From NCBI RefSeq assembly GCF_019457535.1, contig NZ_CP080417.1:1798001-1862000 (forward strand): a stretch of DNA of 64,000 nt, given 5' to 3'. The position numbers and the translations under genes were made by a program. Positions within the stretch are counted from its first letter, which is position 1. Every line of letters starts with the position of its first letter. This DNA comes from Shewanella halotolerans. Lineage in GTDB: Bacteria > Pseudomonadota > Gammaproteobacteria > Enterobacterales > Shewanellaceae. The notes beneath the pieces are model-generated. The model searched no databases. It worked only from the letters and a program-made list of their open reading frames with translations, and was not told the origin of the DNA. Below, in pieces: positions 56,828-64,000 of this stretch.

Positions 56828-58330
56828 GTCGGGCCCTGGCAGCGACTGACATTGGGCCTCTGGTTGCTGGTGGGGATCAGTCTGCTGTTTGTCGATATTG
56901 AGATCATCAGCCTGGATCCCTGGGGGGAACTGCTGCGCATGGGGCAGGGGCTGCTGACACCAGATTTCTTCGCCACCGAGTCGCTGGTCAATGCTCTGTG
57001 GCAGACGGTGAGCTTCGCCCTGCTCGGGGTGAGCTTCGGCCTGCTGCTCGGCTCCCCCTTGGCACTGATTTATCGCTCGCCCTGGGTGGCTGGGATCTGC
57101 GCCATGGTGCGGGGGATCCATGAGATCTTCTGGGCGCTGCTCTTTCTGCAAGTCTTTGGCCTGTCGCCGGTAACGGGTGTGCTGGCGATCGCCTTACCCT
57201 ATGGCGCCACCTTCGCCAGGGTATTTCATGACATACTGCAGCAGGCGCCGAGTAGCACCAATGACACCTTGCCATTCGGTTGCGACAGGCTGAGTGCTTA
57301 CTTCTACGGAAAGCTTGGCCATGTGCTGCCTTTGATGCTGGCCTATGTGCGCTACCGGTTCGAGTGTGCCCTGCGCAGCAGCGCCGTGCTGGGCTTCATC
57401 GGCATGCCGACCCTGGGTTTCTACTTAGAGACTGCCTTTCGTCAGGGTAAGTATCATGAGGGGGCGGCGCTGCTCATCCTCTTTGTGGTCCTGATTGGCA
57501 CTATCCCGCTCTGGTCACGCAGGCGTCTGTTGCCGCTCTATCTAATGGCGGCGCTGTTTACCCTGCCTAAGCTGACCGGCGTCGATTTGCAGCTGGTCTG
57601 GCAGTTCTTAACGGTAGATATCCTGCCTCCTGGGATCCGTGAGGTGATCCATGGGCAGCAAGAGTTTGCACAGGGACTATCACGATTTGCCAGCTGGTGG
57701 CAGCGCTTGACGCTGGAGCAGGCCTTGCCCGGCGTGGGCGCCACTTTAGTGCTGGCGGTGAGCGCGCTTGGCTTGACCCATCTGCTGGCACTGCTTGGCC
57801 ATCGTTTTGCCAGCATGCATAGCCGCGGCAAATTTTCTATGCCTATAGGGCAGCTTTTACTACTGATCATGCGCTCCATGCCAGAGTATATTCTGGCTTT
57901 CATCTTCATGATGCTCTGTGGCCCCTCCATGTTGCCCGCCATCTTGGCATTGGGGCTGCACAACGGCGCCCTGATCGCCTACCTGCTGACGAGCCAGGAT
58001 AGCCTGGTCAAACCCAGTGCCCTGTATCAGCGTCGCAGCGATCACTATGGCTATGAGGTGTTGCCGCGCATCTATCCCAACCTGATGTCGCTGCTCTTCT
58101 ATCGTTTCGAGGTGATACTGCGGGAAACTGCCATCTTCGGCGTGCTGGGGGTGATGACCCTAGGTTTCTATATCGATAGCGCCTTTAGCGAGATACGCTA
58201 CAACAACGCCTTTTATCTGCTTATCGTTACCGCGTTACTCAACGTGCTAGTCGATAGCCTGGCGCGGCGAATGCTGGCCAAGCGCCTGAATCAAGGGATG
58301 GCAGTCGGCCAGGTATCTTGCGTGGTCTAA
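56816..58330 (+). CDS. fused double ABC permease, phosphonate/oxyanion type
   Basis: A 504-residue inner-membrane permease made of two PhnE-like halves. Each half has its own EAA-type loop with a similar phrase: AVLGFIGMPTLGFYLETAF in the first and AIFGVLGVMTLGFYIDSAF in the second. About ten to twelve membrane helices are visible. A fused permease with one ATPase and one binding protein makes a complete importer. The start ATG is the last of four in a 13-base tandem repeat, and no clear ribosome site is seen. Confidence 0.9.
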   Translation: MFNFVGPWQRLTLGLWLLVGISLLFVDIEIISLDPWGELLRMGQGLLTPDFFATESLVNALWQTVSFALLGVSFGLLLGSPLALIYRSPWVAGICAMVRGIHEIFWALLFLQVFGLSPVTGVLAIALPYGATFARVFHDILQQAPSSTNDTLPFGCDRLSAYFYGKLGHVLPLMLAYVRYRFECALRSSAVLGFIGMPTLGFYLETAFRQGKYHEGAALLILFVVLIGTIPLWSRRRLLPLYLMAALFTLPKLTGVDLQLVWQFLTVDILPPGIREVIHGQQEFAQGLSRFASWWQRLTLEQALPGVGATLVLAVSALGLTHLLALLGHRFASMHSRGKFSMPIGQLLLLIMRSMPEYILAFIFMMLCGPSMLPAILALGLHNGALIAYLLTSQDSLVKPSALYQRRSDHYGYEVLPRIYPNLMSLLFYRFEVILRETAIFGVLGVMTLGFYIDSAFSEIRYNNAFYLLIVTALLNVLVDSLARRMLAKRLNQGMAVGQVSCVV

Positions 58331-58390
58331 CTTTTTTGCGAAAGACAAGTTCGCGAATGACTCGTTAGTGAATGATTATAAAATGAGAGT

Positions 58391-58726
58391 CTAGGGCCTA
58401 GCCTGTCTCAGGCGCTGCACGCCTTGGCAGCAAAATGATGCCAGCAGGGTAAACAGGGTCACCGCCGACATTATGATGGCGAGTCTTAGCCAAGGGGCGT
58501 CCATTGAGATGCGCATCTGCACATAATCCAGGCCGCTCAGGCCCCAGACGAAGATGGCGCTTAAGATAAGCACCAGCTGTAGGGTGCGGGTGATGGCCAC
58601 GTGGCGAATGAGTAACAGTAGTGGCGCCACGATGAAGGCCGCGCTGATCAGTGTCTGGCCGAAGCGCATAAAGTGGGCGCCGAGTAGTGCAAAAGCGAGA
58701 AAGATGATGAGAATGCGCCACCACAT
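58391..58726 (-). CDS. small four-helix membrane protein of unknown function
   Basis: A 111-residue hydrophobic protein that I do not recognise. About four membrane helices: 4-20, 25-41, 45-64 and 80-98. The longer alternative frame on the same strand (58398-58724) is rich in Arg and Pro and lacks such pattern, so this frame is preferred. It is convergent with the permease gene, no strong ribosome site noted. Confidence 0.65.
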   Translation of the reverse strand: MWWRILIIFLAFALLGAHFMRFGQTLISAAFIVAPLLLLIRHVAITRTLQLVLILSAIFVWGLSGLDYVQMRISMDAPWLRLAIIMSAVTLFTLLASFCCQGVQRLRQARP

Positions 58727-58822
58727 GATAATTGCCTCAAGTTGTTGGAGTGAGAGTAAACATCTTGATGGCAGATTACCTTGGGGCTGCGGCGCATTCT
58801 ATCGCATTGTTCACAATTTCAT

Positions 58823-59599
58823 TTATTTGCGATCATCATTGTTTAGCGCCTGTTGAAGTTTGCGCCTTTGGGCATCGCTCAGCTTGCCAGTTTCGATAAG
58901 CTGGATCAGCTGCCCCACATCGGCCTCGTCGTCGCCTCTTATCACCACAAACTCGTGCTCGCCATCGCCGTGGTATTTCATTTCGATCTCCGCTATCTCG
59001 GTGGCGATCTCGGCGATATCGTCCGATAACAGCTCAATGTTCTTATTAAATTCGCCATCTTGCGTATCGATAATCACCTCAAATTCACGGGCTTTAGCCT
59101 CGAGCTCTGCAGCTTTACGTTCCATTTCGGCTCTTTTGGCCTCCATTTCAGCACTTTTGGCCGCAACTTTAACTTCTATCTTGGCGATGTGCTTGGCTAA
59201 TTCGGCCTCTTTCTTGGCCATCTTCTTGGTGAGCGCGTCCATTCTGGTCTTGTCGGTCTCAGATAGCTCACTGTGGCGCAGATAATGGTAGTGAGATTCG
59301 TCACCGTCGATCTGCTTGAGCAGGCGAACCATCTTATCTTGGGTCTCTTTAGGCAGTTTGGCGAGCTTTTGCCTGATGAGCTTCTCATCTTTTATCTCAT
59401 CATCGCTGAAGCTGTAGTGGTGCTGTTTACCTTCAAGGTCTAGGGTCAACTTAGTGTCCTTGTCACCATCTTGAATCAAGTTGGCCTTGAGTTGCTTGTC
59501 ATTAAAATCGATTTGACGCACGTCGGTAGGCGCCGCCGTCAGGGTAAATGACAGTAGCGCAGAGCAGGCGATAAGCGAAGTGAGTTTATTGAGTTTCAT
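58823..59599 (-). CDS. secreted coiled-coil protein, likely sigma-54 dependent
   Basis: A 258-residue exported protein with no family I can name. I start at the ATG at 59599 (AAGGAAAC upstream), giving signal peptide LIACSALLSFTLTAAP. The middle (about 115-170) is a Lys/Glu/Ala heptad region (MEAKRAEMERKAAELEAKA), suggesting a long coiled coil. The end holds a short acidic segment, GQLIQLIETGKLSDAQRRKL. It is divergent from an NtrC-class two-component pair. A sigma-54 promoter and two operator-like dyads lie upstream. It may be the system's output or a partner of the kinase, whose periplasmic part is also a coiled coil. Confidence 0.75.
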   Translation of the reverse strand: MKLNKLTSLIACSALLSFTLTAAPTDVRQIDFNDKQLKANLIQDGDKDTKLTLDLEGKQHHYSFSDDEIKDEKLIRQKLAKLPKETQDKMVRLLKQIDGDESHYHYLRHSELSETDKTRMDALTKKMAKKEAELAKHIAKIEVKVAAKSAEMEAKRAEMERKAAELEAKAREFEVIIDTQDGEFNKNIELLSDDIAEIATEIAEIEMKYHGDGEHEFVVIRGDDEADVGQLIQLIETGKLSDAQRRKLQQALNNDDRK

Positions 59600-59642
59600 G
59601 ATGTTTCCTTCCATAGTGATGAATTATGATTTCCCTATGTGT

Positions 59643-59658
59643 AGCTAGAGGCGTGCCA
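59643..59658 (-). promoter_or_regulatory. sigma-54 promoter (-24/-12)
   Basis: Read on the minus strand, TGGCACGCCTCTAGCT matches TGGCACG-N4-TTGCW with one mismatch and correct spacing between GG and GC. It lies about 45 bases before the ATG of the secreted coiled-coil gene, leaving a leader of about 33 bases. Confidence 0.75.
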
Positions 59659-59736
59659 AACTAGCGAAACTCAGACTGGATAAGGCATTCGCAAACAGCT
59701 GTCGTAAAAACTCGCCTGTCGCCCCAGGGGACTCAC

Positions 59737-59769
59737 CCCCATATGGGACATGGATTTCCCGATATGGGG
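59737..59769. promoter_or_regulatory. two upstream activator-site candidates, 21 bases apart
   Basis: CCCCATATGGGA (59737-59748) and CCCGATATGGGG (59758-59769, within TTTCCCGATATGGGGAAA) share CCC-n-ATATGGG. They are spaced two helical turns apart and about 110-135 bases upstream of the predicted sigma-54 start, the usual place for NtrC-class binding. Confidence 0.65.
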
Positions 59770-59936
59770 AAACTCATGGCTTAGTCTGGGCATGGCTATA
59801 GACACCCGGCGGTTAATAGGGTGATCCACAAGGGGTTTTATCTTGGTACTGTTTTTGTATAACCTGAGAGGCGGGCGCTCTATTACTAATCTTCTCAAGC
59901 GCCGACGCGGCATTGTTATCGAAACTAGAGGGCTCT

Positions 59937-61571
59937 ATGTCGATTAAAGGTTATCTGTTTGTGCTATTTGGCGCGCTCATCTTGATATTGGGGGGCAGCC
60001 AGCTGCTGGTGTCCCATTTCTATAAGGCGCAGTTGCAGAGCGAGCTGAGTGAGCGCTCGCGGGATCTGTCGCAAAACCTGGTGAAGGTGCTGATCGACAA
60101 CGTCGGCACAGAGCAAGAGTTTGTGGTGCAGTTTGATGAGCAGGCCCTGCAGGAGTCTATCCAAGATGCCGAGGCGCTCAGGCAGGAGTTTGAGCAGGAT
60201 ATCGAATCTGTCTCCCAGGCGATTGCCCAGCTCAGCGAAGAGGTGGTGCGCATGGAGATGGAGACGGACAATGCCTCCGCCGAGCAGAAAGCCTTCTTTC
60301 GCGCCAAGCTGGCGGCCAAGCAGCAGGAGCTTAGGGATCATCTCAACGCCATGATGTCCTACGAGAGGGAGCTTAAGCACCGTCAGAGAGCCAGTATTGC
60401 CGAGGCCAAGCGCGAGGCCGCCGATGAGTATCGCAGGCGCCTGCATGACGCCGTGAGCCAGATTGAGATAGACACCAACAGCTGGCTCGACAAGGGTAAC
60501 GTGGCCATCATAGACGCGCCTATCTCGCCCACCACGCCGGAGAAGGGTAAGGTTGCGGTGGAATTTGCCCATGATATCGACCTGCCTAATCAGGAGACCA
60601 ACGAGCAGCTAGAGCGTTTCAGCGAGTCCATGATAGGGGCGATTCTGATGAGCTCACTGGCGGGCCTCTTACTGGTCTATATGCTCAGCCATGTGATCAG
60701 CGCGCCGCTATCGGCTCTGGCGAAGGGGCACAAGAAGTTGGGGCAGGGGGAGCTTGGTTATCAGGTGGATGAGCGTGGGGTCAAAGAATTAAAGAGTATC
60801 CTCAACGGCTTTAATAAGATGAGCAGTCAGCTCGCCTCCCTAAGCGAGCAGAAGAAGCAGATGGCGCAGCAGAAGCAGCTGGCCGAACTGGGTGAGGTGA
60901 CTCGGGGGATCGCTCATAGCCTGCGTAATCCGCTGCACACCCTGGGGCTCTTGTCTGAGGCGGTCGCTCAGTCAGAATCGATAGAGGATGCAAACAAGCT
61001 GCTTAGCCAGATGCAGCAGAAGATCGCCATGATGGATAAGAGCATTCAATCTCTGCTGACGCTGTCGAGCACCCAGGTGAATCGCCAATCATGGGTGCCA
61101 CTGGCAGCTACGGTGCAGGATATCTTGCTGGAGCTGTCGATCAACGGCAGCAAGCCCAGCATCGCCTTTCACTGTGAGGATCAAGGGGTTCAGGTGCAGG
61201 GCGCCGAGTCGGAGATCCGCAGCATCTTGCATGCCGTGATGATTAACGCGGTGGAGGCCACCCCGGACACAGGCCGTATCGATCTGACCCTGGCGGAAGA
61301 TGATGAGAGTTATACCTTAGTGGTGGCCGATACCGGCAAGGGGATCAGCCCTGAGGTGCGTGATAAGCTGGCCCAGCCCCATGTGACGACCAAGGCGGAA
61401 GGTACCGGCATGGGGATCTATATCGCCGAGCGTTTGATTCAAGGGCATTATGGTGGACGCATCACCTTCGATGATAATCCCGGTGGCGGCACTCTGGTGA
61501 CTCTTTATTTCGCGAAGCCCGATAGTAATAAAACACAGCAAGAAGATAAGCCCCAGACTGAGGAAGTATGA
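59937..61571 (+). CDS. sensor histidine kinase (NtrB class) with periplasmic coiled coil
   Basis: A 544-residue inner-membrane kinase. The ATG at 59937 has GAGGG upstream. Two membrane helices (about 5-25 and 225-250) enclose a periplasmic domain of about 200 residues that is heptad-rich and acidic (EEVVRMEMETD, AKQQELRDHLN). A HAMP segment (about 255-305), the phospho-histidine H327 in RGIAHSLRNPLHTLG, and ATPase boxes VMINAVEATP, DTGKGIS and GTGMGIYIAE follow. It overlaps the regulator gene by 4 bases (ATGA). The signal is unknown. Confidence 0.9.
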   Translation: MSIKGYLFVLFGALILILGGSQLLVSHFYKAQLQSELSERSRDLSQNLVKVLIDNVGTEQEFVVQFDEQALQESIQDAEALRQEFEQDIESVSQAIAQLSEEVVRMEMETDNASAEQKAFFRAKLAAKQQELRDHLNAMMSYERELKHRQRASIAEAKREAADEYRRRLHDAVSQIEIDTNSWLDKGNVAIIDAPISPTTPEKGKVAVEFAHDIDLPNQETNEQLERFSESMIGAILMSSLAGLLLVYMLSHVISAPLSALAKGHKKLGQGELGYQVDERGVKELKSILNGFNKMSSQLASLSEQKKQMAQQKQLAELGEVTRGIAHSLRNPLHTLGLLSEAVAQSESIEDANKLLSQMQQKIAMMDKSIQSLLTLSSTQVNRQSWVPLAATVQDILLELSINGSKPSIAFHCEDQGVQVQGAESEIRSILHAVMINAVEATPDTGRIDLTLAEDDESYTLVVADTGKGISPEVRDKLAQPHVTTKAEGTGMGIYIAERLIQGHYGGRITFDDNPGGGTLVTLYFAKPDSNKTQQEDKPQTEEV

Positions 61572-62923
61572 TGGAGCAGCCTAAGTTGCATATTTTGGTG
61601 GTTGAGGATGAGCCTGATCAGAGAGCATTGATCGTACAGATGTTGACGGCCAACCAGTATTTGGTGGAGAGTGCCGACAGCGTCGAGCAGGCGATTGTGA
61701 TGATTAAGGCATCGGCACCGGATCTGGTGTTTTCCGACTGGAAGCTGGGACAGTTGACTGGGATGGATCTGCTTAATTATGTGCGCCGCGAACATCCCGA
61801 TATGGGCTTTATCATCGCCACCGCCTACGGCACCATCACCCACGCGGTGGATGCCATGCAGGCGGGGGCAGATGACTATCTGGCCAAGCCCTATCAGCGC
61901 CAGAGTCTGCTGTTGGCCATCGAAAAGGTGGCCAAATCTATCGCCCTTAAACGGCAGAACCGTCGTCTCTCTTCCGAACTGTCTCAGCAGCAGGAGCTGG
62001 TGGGGCTGGTGGGGCGCTCCGCCTTGATGCAGAAGGTGTATCAGAGGGTACAGCGGGTGAGCGCCACAGATGCGACCGTGCTGATTGGCGGCGAGAGTGG
62101 CACGGGCAAGGAGCTGGCGGCGCGAGCGCTTTACCAGCTGTCGGGCCGTAGCCATAAGCCCTTCGTCGCTATCAACTGCGGCGCTATCCCAGAGTCTCTG
62201 GCCGAGGCGGAGCTGTTCGGCGCCGAGAAGGGGGCTTACACGGGGGCCAATACCCAGAAGATAGGTAAACTGGAGGCCGCCGATGGCGGGACAGTTTTTC
62301 TCGATGAGATAGGCGAACTGCCCCTGCTGCAACAGACCAAGCTGCTGCGTTTCTTGCAAGAGGGGGTGATATCCCGTCTCGGGCAGAACAGCGAGATCAA
62401 GCTGGATGTCAGGGTGATTGCTGCGACCCATAGGGACCTGCAACAGGAGGTGGCCGAGGGGCGTTTTCGTGAGGATCTCTATTACCGCCTCAATGTGGTG
62501 CCTATCCATATGCCGGCGCTCCGGGAGCGACCCGAGGATATCGGCCGACTGGTGGAGCACTTTCTTAAACTTCACGCCAATCAATATGGCATGGAGGTGC
62601 CCAAGTTAAGCCGGGATACCTTAAAGTCGCTGCTAGACCATAGCTGGCCGGGTAACGTGCGCGAGCTGGCGAATCGCATCGAACGTTTCGTGTTACTCGG
62701 CGATGAAGAGGAGATGGTGCAGGAACTCGGCGCCGCGCCGCAGCCGCTGGATACCAGGCGTTTTGTCTTGCCCGAGGCGGGTATCGAGTGGGAGAGTTTC
62801 GAGAAGGATTGCCTGCGTCAGGCCCTGGACCGTTTCGAAGGCAATCGCACCAAGGCGGCTAAGTGTTTAGGCCTGAGCTATAAGGCCTTTCTCTATCGCC
62901 TGGAGAAATATCAGCTGGTCTAG
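61568..62923 (+). CDS. sigma-54-dependent NtrC-class response regulator
   Basis: A 451-residue activator. The receiver domain phosphorylation site is D57 in LVFSDWKLG. The AAA+ domain has Walker A GGESGTGKE (about 175) and the sigma-54 contact loop reads GAYTGA (about 222) instead of GAFTGA, a conservative variant. The C-terminal Fis-like helix-turn-helix ends in CLGLSYKAFLYRLEKY. Coupled by 4-base overlap to the kinase. It is the natural activator of the sigma-54 promoter at 59643-59658 and would bind the dyads at 59737-59769 (inference). Confidence 0.93.
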   Translation: MMEQPKLHILVVEDEPDQRALIVQMLTANQYLVESADSVEQAIVMIKASAPDLVFSDWKLGQLTGMDLLNYVRREHPDMGFIIATAYGTITHAVDAMQAGADDYLAKPYQRQSLLLAIEKVAKSIALKRQNRRLSSELSQQQELVGLVGRSALMQKVYQRVQRVSATDATVLIGGESGTGKELAARALYQLSGRSHKPFVAINCGAIPESLAEAELFGAEKGAYTGANTQKIGKLEAADGGTVFLDEIGELPLLQQTKLLRFLQEGVISRLGQNSEIKLDVRVIAATHRDLQQEVAEGRFREDLYYRLNVVPIHMPALRERPEDIGRLVEHFLKLHANQYGMEVPKLSRDTLKSLLDHSWPGNVRELANRIERFVLLGDEEEMVQELGAAPQPLDTRRFVLPEAGIEWESFEKDCLRQALDRFEGNRTKAAKCLGLSYKAFLYRLEKYQLV

Positions 62924-63005
62924 ACTATCGGTATGTTGTCGCATTAGCGGCCTGCTGTCGCTCTAGGAGGCTATTGATAGCGTCTATGTCAATTAAAGCG
63001 ATAGC

Positions 63006-63539
63006 TCACCAGGCCGCGAGCAACAGCCTGAGTCTCATGCCCCAGCTGCTGGTGGCGCCAGAGGTCTTAAAACGAACTTGCCCTTGCGTGTCGACGATGT
63101 AGATGGCGGGGAAAACGCTTGCGCCCCAGGCTTGGTGCAGCATCTCCTCATCACCGATGACGTCAAACTGATAGTCGTGCTCCGTCATAAATTGGTTGAT
63201 CTCATCATCTGTGCCCGAGGCAACGGCTATGCTGATCACCTTGTGCTGTTCGGCCACGCTATTGACCATGGGCGAGGTAACGCGGCAGACCGGGCACCAG
63301 GTGCCCCAGAAATAGACCAGGGTAACTTGCCCCTGCTCAAGTGCAATGGGTTGATCTCGGGTGGTGAAGCCACTCAGGAGCGGGGCCTCGCCTGAGATCA
63401 TGTTGCGCTGCTGATAGCTGAGCAGGGCAATGGCAAGTAGCGCCATTAAAGCCGCATCTCTGAGATAGCGATACCGCTTGCGCCTAGGCTTAACCAACGG
63501 CATTAGCTTGCTTGCCAGGCTTTTGAAGGTCGATGACAC
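63006..63539 (-). CDS. membrane-anchored thioredoxin-like protein disulfide oxidoreductase (ScsD-like)
   Basis: A 177-residue protein with one N-terminal membrane helix (about 27-42) after a basic stretch, then a periplasmic thioredoxin fold. The redox motif is C82-P-V-C85 in YFWGTWCPVCRVTSP and the cis-proline loop is GASVFPAIYIVD. It resembles TlpA/ScsD proteins that handle disulfides or copper stress. It lies just downstream of the acpH gene on the same strand, with 33 bases between. Confidence 0.85.
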   Translation of the reverse strand: MSSTFKSLASKLMPLVKPRRKRYRYLRDAALMALLAIALLSYQQRNMISGEAPLLSGFTTRDQPIALEQGQVTLVYFWGTWCPVCRVTSPMVNSVAEQHKVISIAVASGTDDEINQFMTEHDYQFDVIGDEEMLHQAWGASVFPAIYIVDTQGQVRFKTSGATSSWGMRLRLLLAAW

Positions 63540-63572
63540 AGAATTGACCCCTTAGGTTTAGCGCCTCACTGG

Positions 63573-64000
63573 CTAGAGAAACTCGGGCGGCGTCTGGCGG
63601 GTCCAGATGCGGCTGTAGGCCATCAGCTGAGGATAGAAGGTGCGAAAGGCTATCTCTATCTCTGTATCCATCCGCTTAACCGTGTCGATGGCGCCATCGA
63701 AAATTTCCGGCTTAGAGACCCTTTTGCTCACCGCCTTGATGGTTTGATTCAACCCTTCACGGCTTTCATAGGCGATAAGCCAGTTTTCCTGGCGCATGCG
63801 GATGATGAGATCGCTCAGATTGACCGGCAGCTGCTCGGCGCTGCTGAGCGCTAGATAGGCCTGCTGGGCAAAGTCGGACAGGGACAGGTGATGATACTCT
63901 TCCCAATATTTGGCCAGCATATGGTCAAAGGCCAGATCGATCAGTATTGGCGCGGCGCGCTGCAGCGTCTTGGGGAAGGCGGCCTTGAGCTCCTTGGTGA
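63573..64000 (-). CDS. acpH: ACP phosphodiesterase, C-terminal part
   Basis: Removes the phosphopantetheine arm from acyl carrier protein. The reading frame is open to the right edge, so the N-terminal part (including most metal ligands) is outside. Within the window, APILIDLAFDHMLAKYWEEY matches the family's HD-like central segment, and YESREGLNQTIKAVSKRVSK the later conserved part. The ATG at 63920 is internal, not the start. Confidence 0.87.
   Translation of the reverse strand, partial: TKELKAAFPKTLQRAAPILIDLAFDHMLAKYWEEYHHLSLSDFAQQAYLALSSAEQLPVNLSDLIIRMRQENWLIAYESREGLNQTIKAVSKRVSKPEIFDGAIDTVKRMDTEIEIAFRTFYPQLMAYSRIWTRQTPPEFL

Noticed and set aside
58398..58724. Alternative leftward frame over the small membrane protein
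   Set aside because: It is Arg/His/Pro-rich without domain signs, whereas the other frame gives clear membrane helices.

Overview
The window reads as a chromosomal segment of a marine gammaproteobacterium, most likely a Shewanella. The evidence is the rrn operon (16S, tRNA-Ile, tRNA-Ala, 23S, 5S), a zipA-ligA pair downstream of a full-length smc, a DUF4212/symporter/DUF294/exonuclease block, a large TonB receptor and typical Shewanella-style proteins. Genus assignment is my inference from gene order and sequence feel; no search was run.

Layout. 1-930 is the start of a TonB-dependent receptor, cut by the left edge. 1910-6477 holds a methyltransferase, a TetR regulator, cysK and an RDD-type membrane protein. 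6667-14803 holds cysZ and the rightward smc-zipA-ligA run; the second half of ligA plus a small SWIM zinc-finger gene is a sharply AT-rich block unlike its surroundings. 14925-18892 carries a DUF2919 membrane protein, an HD-GYP protein, a YeeZ-like dehydrogenase and dsbA. 19192-24597 is the DUF4212/sodium symporter, CBS-nucleotidyltransferase and exonuclease group. 26615-33493 is a complete hydroxyproline catabolic island: a leftward deaminase, epimerase, aldehyde dehydrogenase and GntR set faces a rightward trans-3-hydroxyproline dehydratase and FAD dehydrogenase across a shared control region with GntR-like operators.

34320-40030 holds a secreted dipeptidase-like protein with ricin-type repeats, an Xaa-Pro aminopeptidase and gmhB. 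40325-46330 is the rrn operon, with promoter, boxA sites, processing stems and terminator all visible. The 580 bases after it are packed with hairpins and 5S-like debris. 46910-58330 holds a patatin, CorA, a second HD-GYP protein, a 2OG oxygenase, a PhoPQ-like two-component pair and a phosphonate/oxyanion-type ABC transporter whose permease start lies in a 13-base tandem repeat.

58391-64000 ends with an NtrC-class two-component system. It is divergent from a secreted coiled-coil protein that has a near-consensus sigma-54 promoter and two operator-like dyads spaced 21 bases apart. After it come a thioredoxin-like protein and an edge-cut ACP phosphodiesterase.

The observations I rate highest are the hybrid ligA with its SWIM partner, the self-contained sigma-54 circuit at 58823-62923, the hairpin-dense tract after the rrn operon, a terminator-like hairpin inside the rrn spacer, and a third copy of the hydroxyproline operator 15 kb away beside an orphan leftward terminator.
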